Below, one piece after another: positions 1-6,742 of a DNA stretch of 8,290 nucleotides. The notes below the pieces were generated by a model that saw only the letters and a list, made by a program, of their open reading frames with translations, did no database searches and was not told the origin of the DNA. Position numbers and translations under genes: made by a program. Each line of letters begins with the position of its first letter. Positions within the stretch are counted from its first letter, which is position 1. The stretch spans positions 1-8,290 of the forward strand of contig JABEUL010000079.1 of the NCBI GenBank assembly GCA_013044465.1, given 5' to 3'. Source of the DNA: Acidimicrobiales bacterium (lineage in GTDB: Bacteria; Actinomycetota; Acidimicrobiia; Acidimicrobiales; JABEUL01).

Positions 1-711
1 CTCATCACGAGCCATTACGGAGGCAATCCTCAGGGCAAAGCATTTTTTGCTCAATAAAGCGTTTCCGCCATATCCGGATCCAAATGACCATATCTCTCTT
101 GATTCTGGAAAGTGGACTATGTAAGTATTTTCCGGATTACACGGCCAAGGCACATCCGTTTTGCCCTCAGTTAAAGGAAATCCAACCGAATGAAGGCAAG
201 GCACGAAAGTACCATCGGCACCCAGCAAGTCCAAAACTTTCTGACCCATTCTGGTCATAATTTTCATCGATACCGCGACATAGGGTGAGTCTGTCAACTG
301 AACACCTATGTGGGCAATGGGAGAGCCCAGGGGTCCCATTGAAAATGGAACTACATACATAGTTCTCCCTTTCATGGATCCACGATAAAGGCCCGTCATA
401 ACCTCACGCATTTCGACAGGATCCCGCCAGTTGTTCGTGGGACCAGCATCGGATTCTTTAGATGAGCAAATATACGTGCGCTCTTCGACCCGTGCTACAT
501 CGGCAGCGTCAGATCTTGCCCAGTAGCTATTTGGACGCTTTGCATCAGATAGTTTTGTAAAAGTGCCTGCTTCAACCAGTAAATTGCAAAGCTTGTCATA
601 CTCTTGACTAGTACCGTCGCACCAATAGATCTGGTCGGGTTCGCAAAGGGCTGCAACTTCTTCAACCCAGTCAATCAACTTACGATTTTCCGTCGGCGGT
701 TCTAGTGTCAT
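1..711 (-). CDS. pckG: Phosphoenolpyruvate carboxykinase (GTP), N-terminal part, cut by window edge
   Basis: The enzyme converts oxaloacetate and GTP to phosphoenolpyruvate, GDP and CO2 in the cytoplasm, the entry step of gluconeogenesis, and can run in reverse. The 237 visible residues start at ATG 711, with a strong ribosome binding site GAGGAAGG at 727-720, eight bases upstream. Hallmarks of the GTP-dependent family are visible: VARVEERT (residues 72-79; Arg74 matches the substrate-binding Arg87 of vertebrate PEPCK), SDAGPTNNW (87-95), GRTMYVVPFSMGP (115-127), SPIAHIGVQLTDSPYV (130-145) and SFGSGYGGNALLSKKCFALRIA (209-230; Tyr214 and Lys223 match Tyr235 and Lys244). The family is about 600 residues long, so the metal-binding His and the GTP-binding P-loop lie beyond the left edge. 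The gene diverges from thiL. Residue equivalences are from memory of the family; the identification itself is very secure. Confidence 0.97.
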   Translation of the reverse strand, partial: MTLEPPTENRKLIDWVEEVAALCEPDQIYWCDGTSQEYDKLCNLLVEAGTFTKLSDAKRPNSYWARSDAADVARVEERTYICSSKESDAGPTNNWRDPVEMREVMTGLYRGSMKGRTMYVVPFSMGPLGSPIAHIGVQLTDSPYVAVSMKIMTRMGQKVLDLLGADGTFVPCLHSVGFPLTEGKTDVPWPCNPENTYIVHFPESREIWSFGSGYGGNALLSKKCFALRIASVMARDE

Positions 712-920
712 TTGTCTAACCTTCCTCTATCAATGAGAATCCAGACATAACTCAAGGTATGAGTTGCTTGAATTTGTCTACCAGAAGTTTACCTTTTTGA
801 CACATTGTAAATTTCAAAAATGTTTCCGGATTAATGCCAGCCAACTAGGTTCCGTTAAATCGTCAAAGTGAACTTATAAATCCTGGTTATAGGCAGTGTT
901 AAGACAATTGAGGAGAGGTA

Positions 921-956
921 ATGTCACTTAAAGTTATAGCCTTATTAAAAAATTAG
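921..956 (+). CDS. Possible 11-residue leader peptide or small ORF upstream of thiL
   Basis: ATG at 921 opens a frame of 11 sense codons (MSLKVIALLKN) ended by TAG. It is preceded by AGGAGAGG (911-918), the best ribosome binding site in this intergenic region and stronger than the one in front of thiL. TATA-rich hexamers lie upstream (for example TTATAA at 874-879), but no good promoter pair is evident. The ORF could be a leader peptide, a very small protein, or the remnant of a lost gene start; the purine-rich stretch may also be chance. The peptide has no run of a regulatory amino acid, so classical attenuation is not suggested. Confidence 0.25.
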   Translation: MSLKVIALLKN

Positions 957-990
957 ATCAAAAAAATAACTGCAATCTGATGAGATTCCA

Positions 991-996
991 TAGACT
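991..996 (+). promoter_or_regulatory. Possible -10 element of thiL promoter
   Basis: TAGACT fits the actinobacterial TANNNT -10 pattern. Transcription would begin around 1002-1004. That would give either a leaderless mRNA starting at the ATG at 1003, or a leader of about 70 bases before the preferred thiL start at 1072. No clear -35 box is seen at 16-18 bases upstream. Weak call. Confidence 0.3.
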
Positions 997-1071
997 AAAG
1001 GCATGCTCGAGACTTGGGGGTGGGGCCTTGAAAATGTCGTATACGTTGTAGTAGTGGAGCAAAACTACCAA

Positions 1072-2034
1072 ATGGGCGAATTTACTCTAATTAAGGCAAT
1101 AAAGAATATGTTTATTGACTGTGGGGGCAGCCAAATAGGAGACGATGCTGCCATTTTGGATTTAGGGGATCAACAACTGGTTGTTTCAAACGATCTGACC
1201 ATAGAGGGCGTTCATCTGCCCAAAATCACTCCTTCAAATTCTCGAATTGATGATTTTGGCAGCGGATGCGATATTTCCAAAATCACTGAAAGAGATTTTG
1301 GATATAAGTCCATAACTAGTGCAATTAGCGATATTGCTGCAATGGGGGCTGAACCTAGATGGGTGACACTTAGTCTCTGTGGACCGGTGGGCTCAGACTT
1401 ATTGGAAGTTATGGAAGGGGTCAAAGAGGCTTGTGTCCAATTTGAATGCGATTTGATCGGCGGGGATCTATCGGTTTCACCGGTTTTGATGGCAAGTGTG
1501 ACTGCAATGGGAACGTGTAAACCAAGTGAGGCAGTGCCACGAGATACGTGTTCGGTTGGAGAGGCAATATGGGTTACAGGTCCGTGCGGAGGAGCACGTT
1601 GTGGACTCAGATTAATTAATAAAGAGATAGAAATTGTAGATGATGCACTTGTTGGGGATTTAATTAGCAAACAGAAGAGACCAGTTCCAAGGCTCAAGGA
1701 AGCCATATTGGCACGGTTGATTGGAGCTAGTTCGATGATTGATATTTCAGATGGTTTGGCACACGAATTGGATCAGCTAGCAAATGGTGCCAACGTAGGT
1801 ATATCAATTGACACCGTGCCAATATATGATGGCGCCACTCTTGAAGATGCACTTTATGGAGGGGAAGACTATGAGCTGATTTTTACACTTGGGCCAGAAG
1901 TTGACGCCATAGAACAATTTCAAAAAGCAGGACTTAATCCACCCATAAAAATCGGCATGACCGTCAAAGAATCAGAGTTGAGAAAGATTGGGAATAAAGA
2001 TTTTCTTGTAAATGGATTTGAAGCTAAGTGGTAG
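1072..2034 (+). CDS. thiL: Thiamine-monophosphate kinase ThiL
   Basis: ThiL phosphorylates thiamine monophosphate to thiamine diphosphate with ATP, the last step of cofactor B1 synthesis. This 320-residue protein (E. coli about 325) shows the PurM/AIRS-like fold signatures: GEFTLI at the N terminus, GDDAAI (23-28), SNDLTIEGVH (39-48), ISDIAAMGAEP, GGDLS (130-134), IDISDGL (223-229) and GGEDYEL (263-269). These acidic motifs bind Mg and nucleotide. ATG 1072 is preferred because family members begin at or just before GEF(S/T)LI, and GGAG lies at 1056-1059, although its 12-base spacing is long. The frame is open back to ATG 1003, adding 23 residues rich in Val and Trp without family support; a leaderless start there cannot be excluded. 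A 19-residue insertion follows the EGVH strand (see the repeat entry). The gene ends 26 bases from the convergent small membrane gene. Confidence 0.95.
   Translation: MGEFTLIKAIKNMFIDCGGSQIGDDAAILDLGDQQLVVSNDLTIEGVHLPKITPSNSRIDDFGSGCDISKITERDFGYKSITSAISDIAAMGAEPRWVTLSLCGPVGSDLLEVMEGVKEACVQFECDLIGGDLSVSPVLMASVTAMGTCKPSEAVPRDTCSVGEAIWVTGPCGGARCGLRLINKEIEIVDDALVGDLISKQKRPVPRLKEAILARLIGASSMIDISDGLAHELDQLANGANVGISIDTVPIYDGATLEDALYGGEDYELIFTLGPEVDAIEQFQKAGLNPPIKIGMTVKESELRKIGNKDFLVNGFEAKW
1220..1287 (+). repeat. 11-base direct repeat bounding a 57-base in-frame insertion in thiL
   Basis: CCAAAATCACT occurs exactly at 1220-1230 and again at 1277-1287, a 57-base (19-codon) period, so both copies are read in the same frame and encode (P/S)-Lys-Ile-Thr (residues 50-53 and 69-72). 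The segment between them encodes a Ser/Asp/Gly-rich stretch. Compared with E. coli ThiL as I recall it (GNHFLPDIDPADLAYKA), removing one period leaves GVHLPKITERDFGYKS, which has nearly the usual spacing. The simplest reading is a lineage-specific insertion with repeat termini. Confidence 0.75.
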
Positions 2035-2052
2035 TTGACTACCTTTAGTTTT
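2024..2052 (+). terminator. Possible intrinsic terminator of thiL, overlapping its stop codon
   Basis: GGTAG (2030-2034, containing the TAG stop) pairs with CTACC (2039-2043) around a TTGA loop. A lower stem, CTAA (2024-2027) with TTAG (2045-2048), can extend it, and TTTT follows at 2049-2052. The location between two convergent genes is right for a terminator, but the stem is short and the T-run modest. Confidence 0.35.
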
Positions 2053-2060
2053 GGCTAAAT

Positions 2061-2435
2061 CTATTTGTCAGATTCTGCTTTAGGAGAAGTGCTGTCAAAT
2101 TCTTCTTGGGAGGAGTGGAAGTTTTTAGACGGCTTTAGGCTCGAATCTTTAAATGAGAAAAGGACCACTACTGTTCCAATGACGGCAAAAGGGATTGCCA
2201 ATGCAAGAGTATCTAAACCCCACATCGATCCACGAGGTGCCAATACCCATACCAATATTTCTACAATCGCGGCAATGATCGAAGGGGTAACTACAAAAGC
2301 AATCCTTTTTATCCCAAAGCTTTGATCACTTATTTCTTGGCTGACAGCTCTTATGCCCTCGGCTTCGAATTGCTGAGGCGGAGTGGAGAGAAGAAAACCT
2401 CTACTTGATCTCTTCTGTCTCTCTTCTGTGGCCAT
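2061..2435 (-). CDS. Small two-helix membrane protein of unknown function
   Basis: I do not recognise this 124-residue protein. It has a basic N terminus (ERQKRSSR), a soluble segment to about residue 43, two hydrophobic stretches fit to span the membrane (about 44-65, IKRIAFVVTP to WVLAP; about 75-95, LDTLALAIPF to VVLFSF) joined by a short Pro/Arg/Gly turn, and a polar Ser/Glu/Lys-rich C-terminal tail. The hairpin layout and the Lys/Arg flanks support a real protein. It follows rpmB by 23 bases on the same strand, suggesting co-transcription. ATG 2435 is chosen; a TTG at 2441 is an in-frame alternative, and neither has a good ribosome binding site. The overlapping plus-strand frame (2065-2325) lacks any such organisation. 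No function can be assigned. Confidence 0.65.
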   Translation of the reverse strand: MATEERQKRSSRGFLLSTPPQQFEAEGIRAVSQEISDQSFGIKRIAFVVTPSIIAAIVEILVWVLAPRGSMWGLDTLALAIPFAVIGTVVVLFSFKDSSLKPSKNFHSSQEEFDSTSPKAESDK

Positions 2436-2458
2436 GGTCAATATTTTACAGAATTATT

Positions 2459-2674
2459 TTATTTTTCAGGCTTCCACGTGCGTCGAGGCGGCTTAATTAC
2501 CTTGCCTGCTCTTATGCAGGAAGTGCAAACATCCAGCTTTCTAGGCACGCCATTAACCAGCGCTCTAACACGCTGGATATTGGGATCCCAACGTTTTTTC
2601 GTTCGACGGTGTGAGTGCGAAACACTCATACCAAAATTCGGTCGCTTTCCACACAGGTTGCAAACGGCGGCCAT
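2459..2674 (-). CDS. rpmB: Large ribosomal subunit protein bL28
   Basis: A basic 71-residue protein of the 50S subunit. The sequence opens MAAVCNLCGKRPNFGMSVSH, followed by the typical HRRTKKRWDPNIQRVRALVNG segment and a C-terminal CTSCIRAGKV. Cys5, Cys8, Cys50 and Cys53 form the paired CxxC zinc-ribbon of the C+ type of L28. In many actinobacteria, C+ forms are the zinc-replete version, replaced by Zur-controlled C- paralogues under zinc starvation; no such paralogue is visible here. ATG 2674 is fixed by a strong ribosome binding site GGAGGAG (2688-2682) seven bases upstream. The gene is transcribed away from the DAK2/FakA-like gene and towards the small membrane protein gene. Identification is secure. 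Confidence 0.97.
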   Translation of the reverse strand: MAAVCNLCGKRPNFGMSVSHSHRRTKKRWDPNIQRVRALVNGVPRKLDVCTSCIRAGKVIKPPRRTWKPEK

Positions 2675-2758
2675 AATTCAACTCCTCCATAGATGGTCCC
2701 AGCACGTAATTTCGGAGATTTTTTAACCTCAACTACCAGGACAAATAGTTAACTTTTC

Positions 2759-2771
2759 GGTCATTTTGACC
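2759..2771. promoter_or_regulatory. Perfect palindrome GGTCA-TTT-TGACC in the rpmB/DAK divergent region
   Basis: Two perfect 5-base half-sites, GGTCA (2759-2763) and TGACC (2767-2771), are separated by TTT. The right half overlaps a possible -35 box (TTGACC, 2766-2771) of the plus-strand gene. Position and symmetry suit a dimeric repressor site, but the arms are short and no regulator gene is in the window. A second small palindrome, AGTTAACT, lies at 2747-2754. Confidence 0.3.
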
Positions 2772-2796
2772 AAAGGTACAAGATTCAGATTAGCAT
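2766..2796 (+). promoter_or_regulatory. Possible promoter giving a leaderless DAK2/FakA-like mRNA
   Basis: TTGACC (2766-2771) resembles a -35 box and TAGCAT (2791-2796) a -10 box, with a long 19-base spacer. The -10 ends eight bases before the ATG at 2805, so transcription would start at or within a base or two of the start codon. This agrees with the absence of any ribosome binding site there. Leaderless starts are common in actinobacteria. Confidence 0.4.
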
Positions 2797-2804
2797 CACC
2801 TGAC

Positions 2805-4577
2805 ATGGAACCTCTTACAGTACTCAATTTTGAGGGACTTAGTCGAGTGATTGAGGCCTATAGGGACGCTCTTCGGGACAACCAAGAGATAATCAACCGA
2901 CTTAATGTCTACCCTGTGCCGGACGGCGATACCGGCACAAATATGGCACTGACTTTGGAGTCAGTTATGGAAGAACTTGGCTCTGTGGATCTAGAAATAT
3001 TGGCCACAGGCGACTTAGGTGACGACGAAACCGACAGGAAGAAGATGGCCGCTGTTTGCAAGGCCGTTGGACATGGATCTCTTATGGGGGCAAGGGGGAA
3101 TTCGGGGATTATTCTTTCCCAGATCCTTAGGGGGATAACCTCAACCTTTTCTGGAAACACTACTTGTGACCCAAAGACTATGGCAAATGCTCTAAATGCC
3201 GCAGCGCTGGCGGCACGAGCAGCAGTGTTAAGGCCTGTTGAAGGCACAATATTGACTGTTGGGACAGCAGCGGCCGAGGCGGCTCTCCAGGCAGCACAAA
3301 TGGCAAAAGTGACTTTGGTCCAAGTTCTAGAGGCAGCTAGGCAGGGTGCGGTGACAGCGTTAAAGAAAACTCCAGAACTTTTACCTGTTCTCCAAGAATC
3401 TGGTGTGGTTGATGCCGGTGGCGCTGGGTTGGTTCTTCTTTTTGATTCACTGCTGCACGTAACCTGTGAACGTGAGGTTGAATCCCTATTAAGCATTCTC
3501 CCAGGTCCTGTTGCTGAATTAGTTGGGCGCCCATCGGCTGGATTCGGCGGCAGTTTAGGTGACCATAGCGATCGCGGGGCGGCGCTTTTGGCGGCTCCCC
3601 ATGGAGCTGAATCTGTCGGTGATCTTAGGTATGAAGTTATGTTTCTCCTAGAGGCTCCAGATGAGGCCATAGATGCCTTCAAAGATGTTTGGGGCGGCGT
3701 TGGAGACTCCATAGTGGTGGTGGGCGGAGAGGGCATTTGGAACTGTCATATCCATACCGGTGATATAGGTGCTGCGATTGAAGCAGCAATGGATATTGGT
3801 AGGCCAAGGAGGATTCGAGTAACTGATTTAGCTGAACAAGTCGAAGAAGAGCACTGGGTCCGGGTGGCCGAGGAAAGCGGAATATCTCGACCTATCGATA
3901 CTCCACACGCCGGACCACCCCCAGTGACAGCAGTTGTTGCAGTTGCAACAGGAGATGGAGTTCGGAGAATTTTTCACTCCCTAGGAGTTCACGGACTTGT
4001 AACGGGTGGACAGTCTATGAATCCATCGACTGCCGAACTTGTCAGAGCTGTAGAAGAAGCACCTGCTAGTGCTGTCATGATTCTGCCGAATAACAAGAAC
4101 ATTATTGCCGTAGCCAATGAAGTCGACGCACTCACCCAAAAAGCGGTTCGAGTAGTACCAACTAAAGGGATTGTCGAAGGTTTCGCTGCTCTTCTCGCAT
4201 ACGACCCAGAGGCTGGACCTGGTGAAAACCTCACCGCGATGTCTAAAGGAGCCGAAAGAGTGGTGGCAGGTGAAGTAACAAGGGCCGTAAGGGATGCCTC
4301 ATCTGCAGCCGGTCCAATTAAAGAAGGAGACTGGCTAGGCCTATCTAGAGAGGGAATTCAAGTAGTTGCACAAACTTTAAGCGAATCGTGTGAGAACCTT
4401 CTGGATCGACTTGTTGGCGAGGAGCATGAGATCGTGACGATTATCGAAGGCGATGGATCTTCGGTTGCTGACTCCAGAAAGATCGGTGAGTGGCTTGCGG
4501 TAAATCGGCCTGATGTCATAGTCGAATCCCATCACGGGGGCCAACCGCTTTATCCTTATTTATTTTCGATCGAGTGA
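2805..4577 (+). CDS. DAK2 domain protein, FakA/YloV-like fatty acid kinase catalytic subunit
   Basis: The family's characterised member, FakA of Staphylococcus aureus, phosphorylates fatty acids presented by FakB (DegV-family) proteins. This 590-residue protein has the same three-part plan. The N-terminal DhaL-type kinase domain (about 10-210) has NVYPVPDGDTGTNM (34-47, with Mg-binding aspartates), GARGNSG (95-101), RPVEGT (143-148) and DAGGAG (203-208). A middle domain (about 270-345) has WNCHIHT (312-318). The C-terminal DegV-like domain (about 355-590) ends in GGQPLYPYLFSIE, a typical FakA-like tail. ATG 2805 is chosen because homologues begin 30-40 residues before the PDGDTG motif. A TTG at 2766 would add 13 residues but overlaps the putative -35 box. 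No FakB gene is nearby, so the fatty acid substrate is inferred from the family. Its stop overlaps the recG start by four bases. Confidence 0.9.
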   Translation: MEPLTVLNFEGLSRVIEAYRDALRDNQEIINRLNVYPVPDGDTGTNMALTLESVMEELGSVDLEILATGDLGDDETDRKKMAAVCKAVGHGSLMGARGNSGIILSQILRGITSTFSGNTTCDPKTMANALNAAALAARAAVLRPVEGTILTVGTAAAEAALQAAQMAKVTLVQVLEAARQGAVTALKKTPELLPVLQESGVVDAGGAGLVLLFDSLLHVTCEREVESLLSILPGPVAELVGRPSAGFGGSLGDHSDRGAALLAAPHGAESVGDLRYEVMFLLEAPDEAIDAFKDVWGGVGDSIVVVGGEGIWNCHIHTGDIGAAIEAAMDIGRPRRIRVTDLAEQVEEEHWVRVAEESGISRPIDTPHAGPPPVTAVVAVATGDGVRRIFHSLGVHGLVTGGQSMNPSTAELVRAVEEAPASAVMILPNNKNIIAVANEVDALTQKAVRVVPTKGIVEGFAALLAYDPEAGPGENLTAMSKGAERVVAGEVTRAVRDASSAAGPIKEGDWLGLSREGIQVVAQTLSESCENLLDRLVGEEHEIVTIIEGDGSSVADSRKIGEWLAVNRPDVIVESHHGGQPLYPYLFSIE

Positions 4578-6715
4578 GTCGTTCGCTAGCGCAATTAAAG
4601 AAAATCCCGATAACCGAACTCAAAGGAGTCGGAAAAGCAAAAGCATCCCGTCTAAGTGAATTTGGTATCGATACGGTATTAGATCTGTTGATGCACTATC
4701 CGAGGAGATATTTAGATCTTTCAACTGTTACACGTATAAGAGATGTTAAAGAAGGCGAGCTAGCACTGGTGGTCGGTGAAGTCGTCAAAGTTGGTTATCC
4801 CCATAGAACAAAAAGCGGTAAGTCGATGCTGTCAGTGGACATCGGTGACAGTTCGGGTTTATTAAGATGTACCTTCTTTAACCAACCTTGGCGGGCAAAA
4901 CAACTTGAAACTGGGGTAAACGTAGCTTGCTTTGGCAAGGTGACAGTGTTCGGAAAATACCTGCAGATGTCATCACCAAGTCTAGATCTTTACGGTGATG
5001 CCACAGGGAAAGTGGTTGCTCTTTATCCTTCTTCTGCCAAGTCAAGCGTCACAACTAAAGAACTGGCTAAATTTATTTCAGAGACTTTGGATCGAGCAGG
5101 CGAATTTGAAGATCCTTTGAGCAAAGAGGTACTTCAGGAGCTTAATTTGGTAGATCGGACTTTTGCTTTTCGAGCGATCCACAAGCCTCCAGATTTGAAG
5201 TCATCGGCAGTGGCCAGGAAGAGACTTGCATTTGATGAACTCCTAAGGTTGCAACTCCCATTGATCCAAGCCAAGCGGCAAAGTGAAAAGGTAGAAAATG
5301 CCATAAGCCATAGTGTCAGTAGTGACACCGATTCAATGGTGCAAAGGTTTTTTAGGTCTCTTGATTTCGACCTAACCAATGCGCAAAAACATGCATTAAC
5401 GGAGATCTTTTCAGATATGTCGAGTAAATATCCAATGCACAGGCTTCTGCAAGGCGATGTCGGATCCGGGAAAACTGTTGTGGCCCTTGCTGCTCTTGTG
5501 CTTGGAATTGAAAATGGATACCAAGGTGCGATTATGGCACCTACTGAAGTTTTAGCTGAGCAGCACTACTCTGCAATATGTTCAATGTTAAAAGACTTCG
5601 AAGTTTTAGATCCTTCCACTCTTAATGGCACCAGACCTCTTAGAGTATGCCTCTTGACCTCAAAAATTAGTGGAGCGACTCGAAACGAGGTGGTAAAACA
5701 AATTGGTGATGGATCCGTTGATTTAATTGTGGGAACTCACGCAATACTTTCAGAATCCGTGGCATTTAAATCATTAGGAATAGTTGTAATAGATGAGCAG
5801 CATCGCTTTGGAGTTGAGCAGAGATCAGCTTTGAGATCTCAGAACTCTCTAATTACTCCTGATATGTTGGTCATGACAGCTACTCCAATTCCTAGGTCGG
5901 CAGCCATGGTCATCTTCGGAGATTTAGAGCAGACCACACTTTTCGAACTTCCCATCGGGCGAAAACCCGTTGAAACAAAGTGGGTGAAAACCCCATCTAG
6001 TGAAAAGAAAGTCTGGGAAAAAGTTAGGAGTGAAGTTAAAAAAGGACACCTGATTTATGTCGTGTGTCCCTTGGTTGAAGGATCGGATCGCATTGAAGCT
6101 AAGTCGGCCGTAGAGGAATTTGAAAGACTTTCAGCTTCCGAATTAGCTTCCATTAAGGTTGGGCTTGTTCACGGTCAGATGCCAGCTTCAAAAAGGGAAG
6201 AAACAATGAGAGCGTTTCGCTTACACGAGTACTCAGTGTTAGTTGCAACTACTGTGATCGAAGTTGGAATTGATATAAAGGATGCGACTGTGATGGTTAT
6301 CGAGAACGCGGATCGCTTTGGTATTGCCCAGCTACACCAGCTTCGAGGAAGGGTGGGTAGGTCGGATTTAGACTCATTTTGTTATCTGATAGCTGACAAG
6401 GAGTCCGTTTCAAAGGAGGCTCAGGTCCGTCTTGAATCAATCGAGTCCATCTCTGACGGATTTAAATTGGCTGAAATTGACTTGGATTTGCGAGGAGAGG
6501 GCACAATTCTGGGTGCCCGGCAAAAAGGGAGGTCCGATCTCAGATTGGCTTCTCTGACTCACGACCAGGAACTTATCGATACCGCCAAAAAAGTGGCAAA
6601 TCTTATTCTGGACCAAGATCCACTCCTAGATACTTCCTATGCTGGCATTATTTTAGGAAAAGAGGGACAGGCACTTCTTCCAAGTGATGACGAAGCTTAC
6701 CTTTTCAAGAGCTAA
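4574..6715 (+). CDS. recG: ATP-dependent DNA helicase RecG
   Basis: RecG is a double-stranded DNA translocase that remodels stalled replication forks and branch-migrates Holliday junctions. The 713-residue protein has an N-terminal region with a helix-hairpin-helix-like LKGVGKAKASRLSEFGI, then the OB-fold wedge domain (about 60-150). Superfamily 2 helicase motifs follow: GDVGSGKT (294-301, Walker A with Lys300), APTE (322-325), DEQH (407-410), TATP (435-438), and QLHQLRGRVGR (586-596). The C-terminal TRG-type motif is DLDLRGEGTILGARQKG (from 636). The usual RGPGE of proteobacterial RecG is here RGEGT, which I recall as normal for actinobacterial forms. The start is a GTG sharing GTGA with the upstream stop and lacking its own ribosome binding site, so translational coupling to the DAK2/FakA-like gene is likely. 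Full length and intact. Confidence 0.97.
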   Translation: MSRSLAQLKKIPITELKGVGKAKASRLSEFGIDTVLDLLMHYPRRYLDLSTVTRIRDVKEGELALVVGEVVKVGYPHRTKSGKSMLSVDIGDSSGLLRCTFFNQPWRAKQLETGVNVACFGKVTVFGKYLQMSSPSLDLYGDATGKVVALYPSSAKSSVTTKELAKFISETLDRAGEFEDPLSKEVLQELNLVDRTFAFRAIHKPPDLKSSAVARKRLAFDELLRLQLPLIQAKRQSEKVENAISHSVSSDTDSMVQRFFRSLDFDLTNAQKHALTEIFSDMSSKYPMHRLLQGDVGSGKTVVALAALVLGIENGYQGAIMAPTEVLAEQHYSAICSMLKDFEVLDPSTLNGTRPLRVCLLTSKISGATRNEVVKQIGDGSVDLIVGTHAILSESVAFKSLGIVVIDEQHRFGVEQRSALRSQNSLITPDMLVMTATPIPRSAAMVIFGDLEQTTLFELPIGRKPVETKWVKTPSSEKKVWEKVRSEVKKGHLIYVVCPLVEGSDRIEAKSAVEEFERLSASELASIKVGLVHGQMPASKREETMRAFRLHEYSVLVATTVIEVGIDIKDATVMVIENADRFGIAQLHQLRGRVGRSDLDSFCYLIADKESVSKEAQVRLESIESISDGFKLAEIDLDLRGEGTILGARQKGRSDLRLASLTHDQELIDTAKKVANLILDQDPLLDTSYAGIILGKEGQALLPSDDEAYLFKS

Positions 6716-6742
6716 AAGAAAGTAGGCTTTAAGTGGAGATAT

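Larger units (their letters stand above)
712..1071. other. Divergent intergenic region between pckG and thiL
   Basis: About 360 AT-rich bases without a conserved gene. Next to pckG it contains two inverted repeats. One is AACTCA (749-754) with TGAGTT (760-765), five bases apart, inside the probable pckG leader. The other is TTTTTGA (794-800) with TCAAAAA (814-820), thirteen bases apart. Either could be an operator site, but both are short and AT-biased. Towards thiL there is a mini-ORF (921-956) and a TAGACT hexamer (991-996), listed separately. A minus-strand TACAAT (809-804) resembles a -10 box for pckG but has no convincing -35 partner. No riboswitch-like conserved core was recognised. Confidence 0.5.

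Noticed and set aside
797..826. Consensus -35 box TTGACA at 797-802 on the plus strand
   Set aside because: No -10-like hexamer occurs 16-18 bases downstream (the region reads ATGTTT), and it lies about 270 bases from thiL inside an AT-rich inverted repeat.
1212..1706. Minus-strand open frame (164 codons) inside thiL
   Set aside because: Antisense to conserved ThiL motifs; Ser/Pro/Ile-rich translation with no recognisable pattern.
2065..2726. Three plus-strand open frames opposite the small membrane gene and rpmB (2065-2325, 2405-2614, 2478-2726)
   Set aside because: The minus-strand genes are better supported: L28 is certain, and the membrane protein has organised helices. The plus-strand translations show neither motifs nor good ribosome binding sites.
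3567..3574. GCGATCGC octamer resembling the cyanobacterial HIP1 repeat
   Set aside because: A single occurrence; the gene content is actinobacterial, so it is probably chance or part of the general GATC excess.
2909..3736. Long minus-strand open frame (275 codons) inside the DAK2/FakA-like gene
   Set aside because: It lies antisense to a clearly conserved protein, is rich in Pro/Ser/Ala/Arg without domain motifs, and its length follows from the GC-richer, Ala-rich coding strand.
4574..6715. Possible damage to the RecG C-terminal motif (RGEGT instead of RGPGE)
   Set aside because: As I recall, actinobacterial RecG proteins usually have a Glu-Gly here, and all helicase motifs are intact, so it is family variation.
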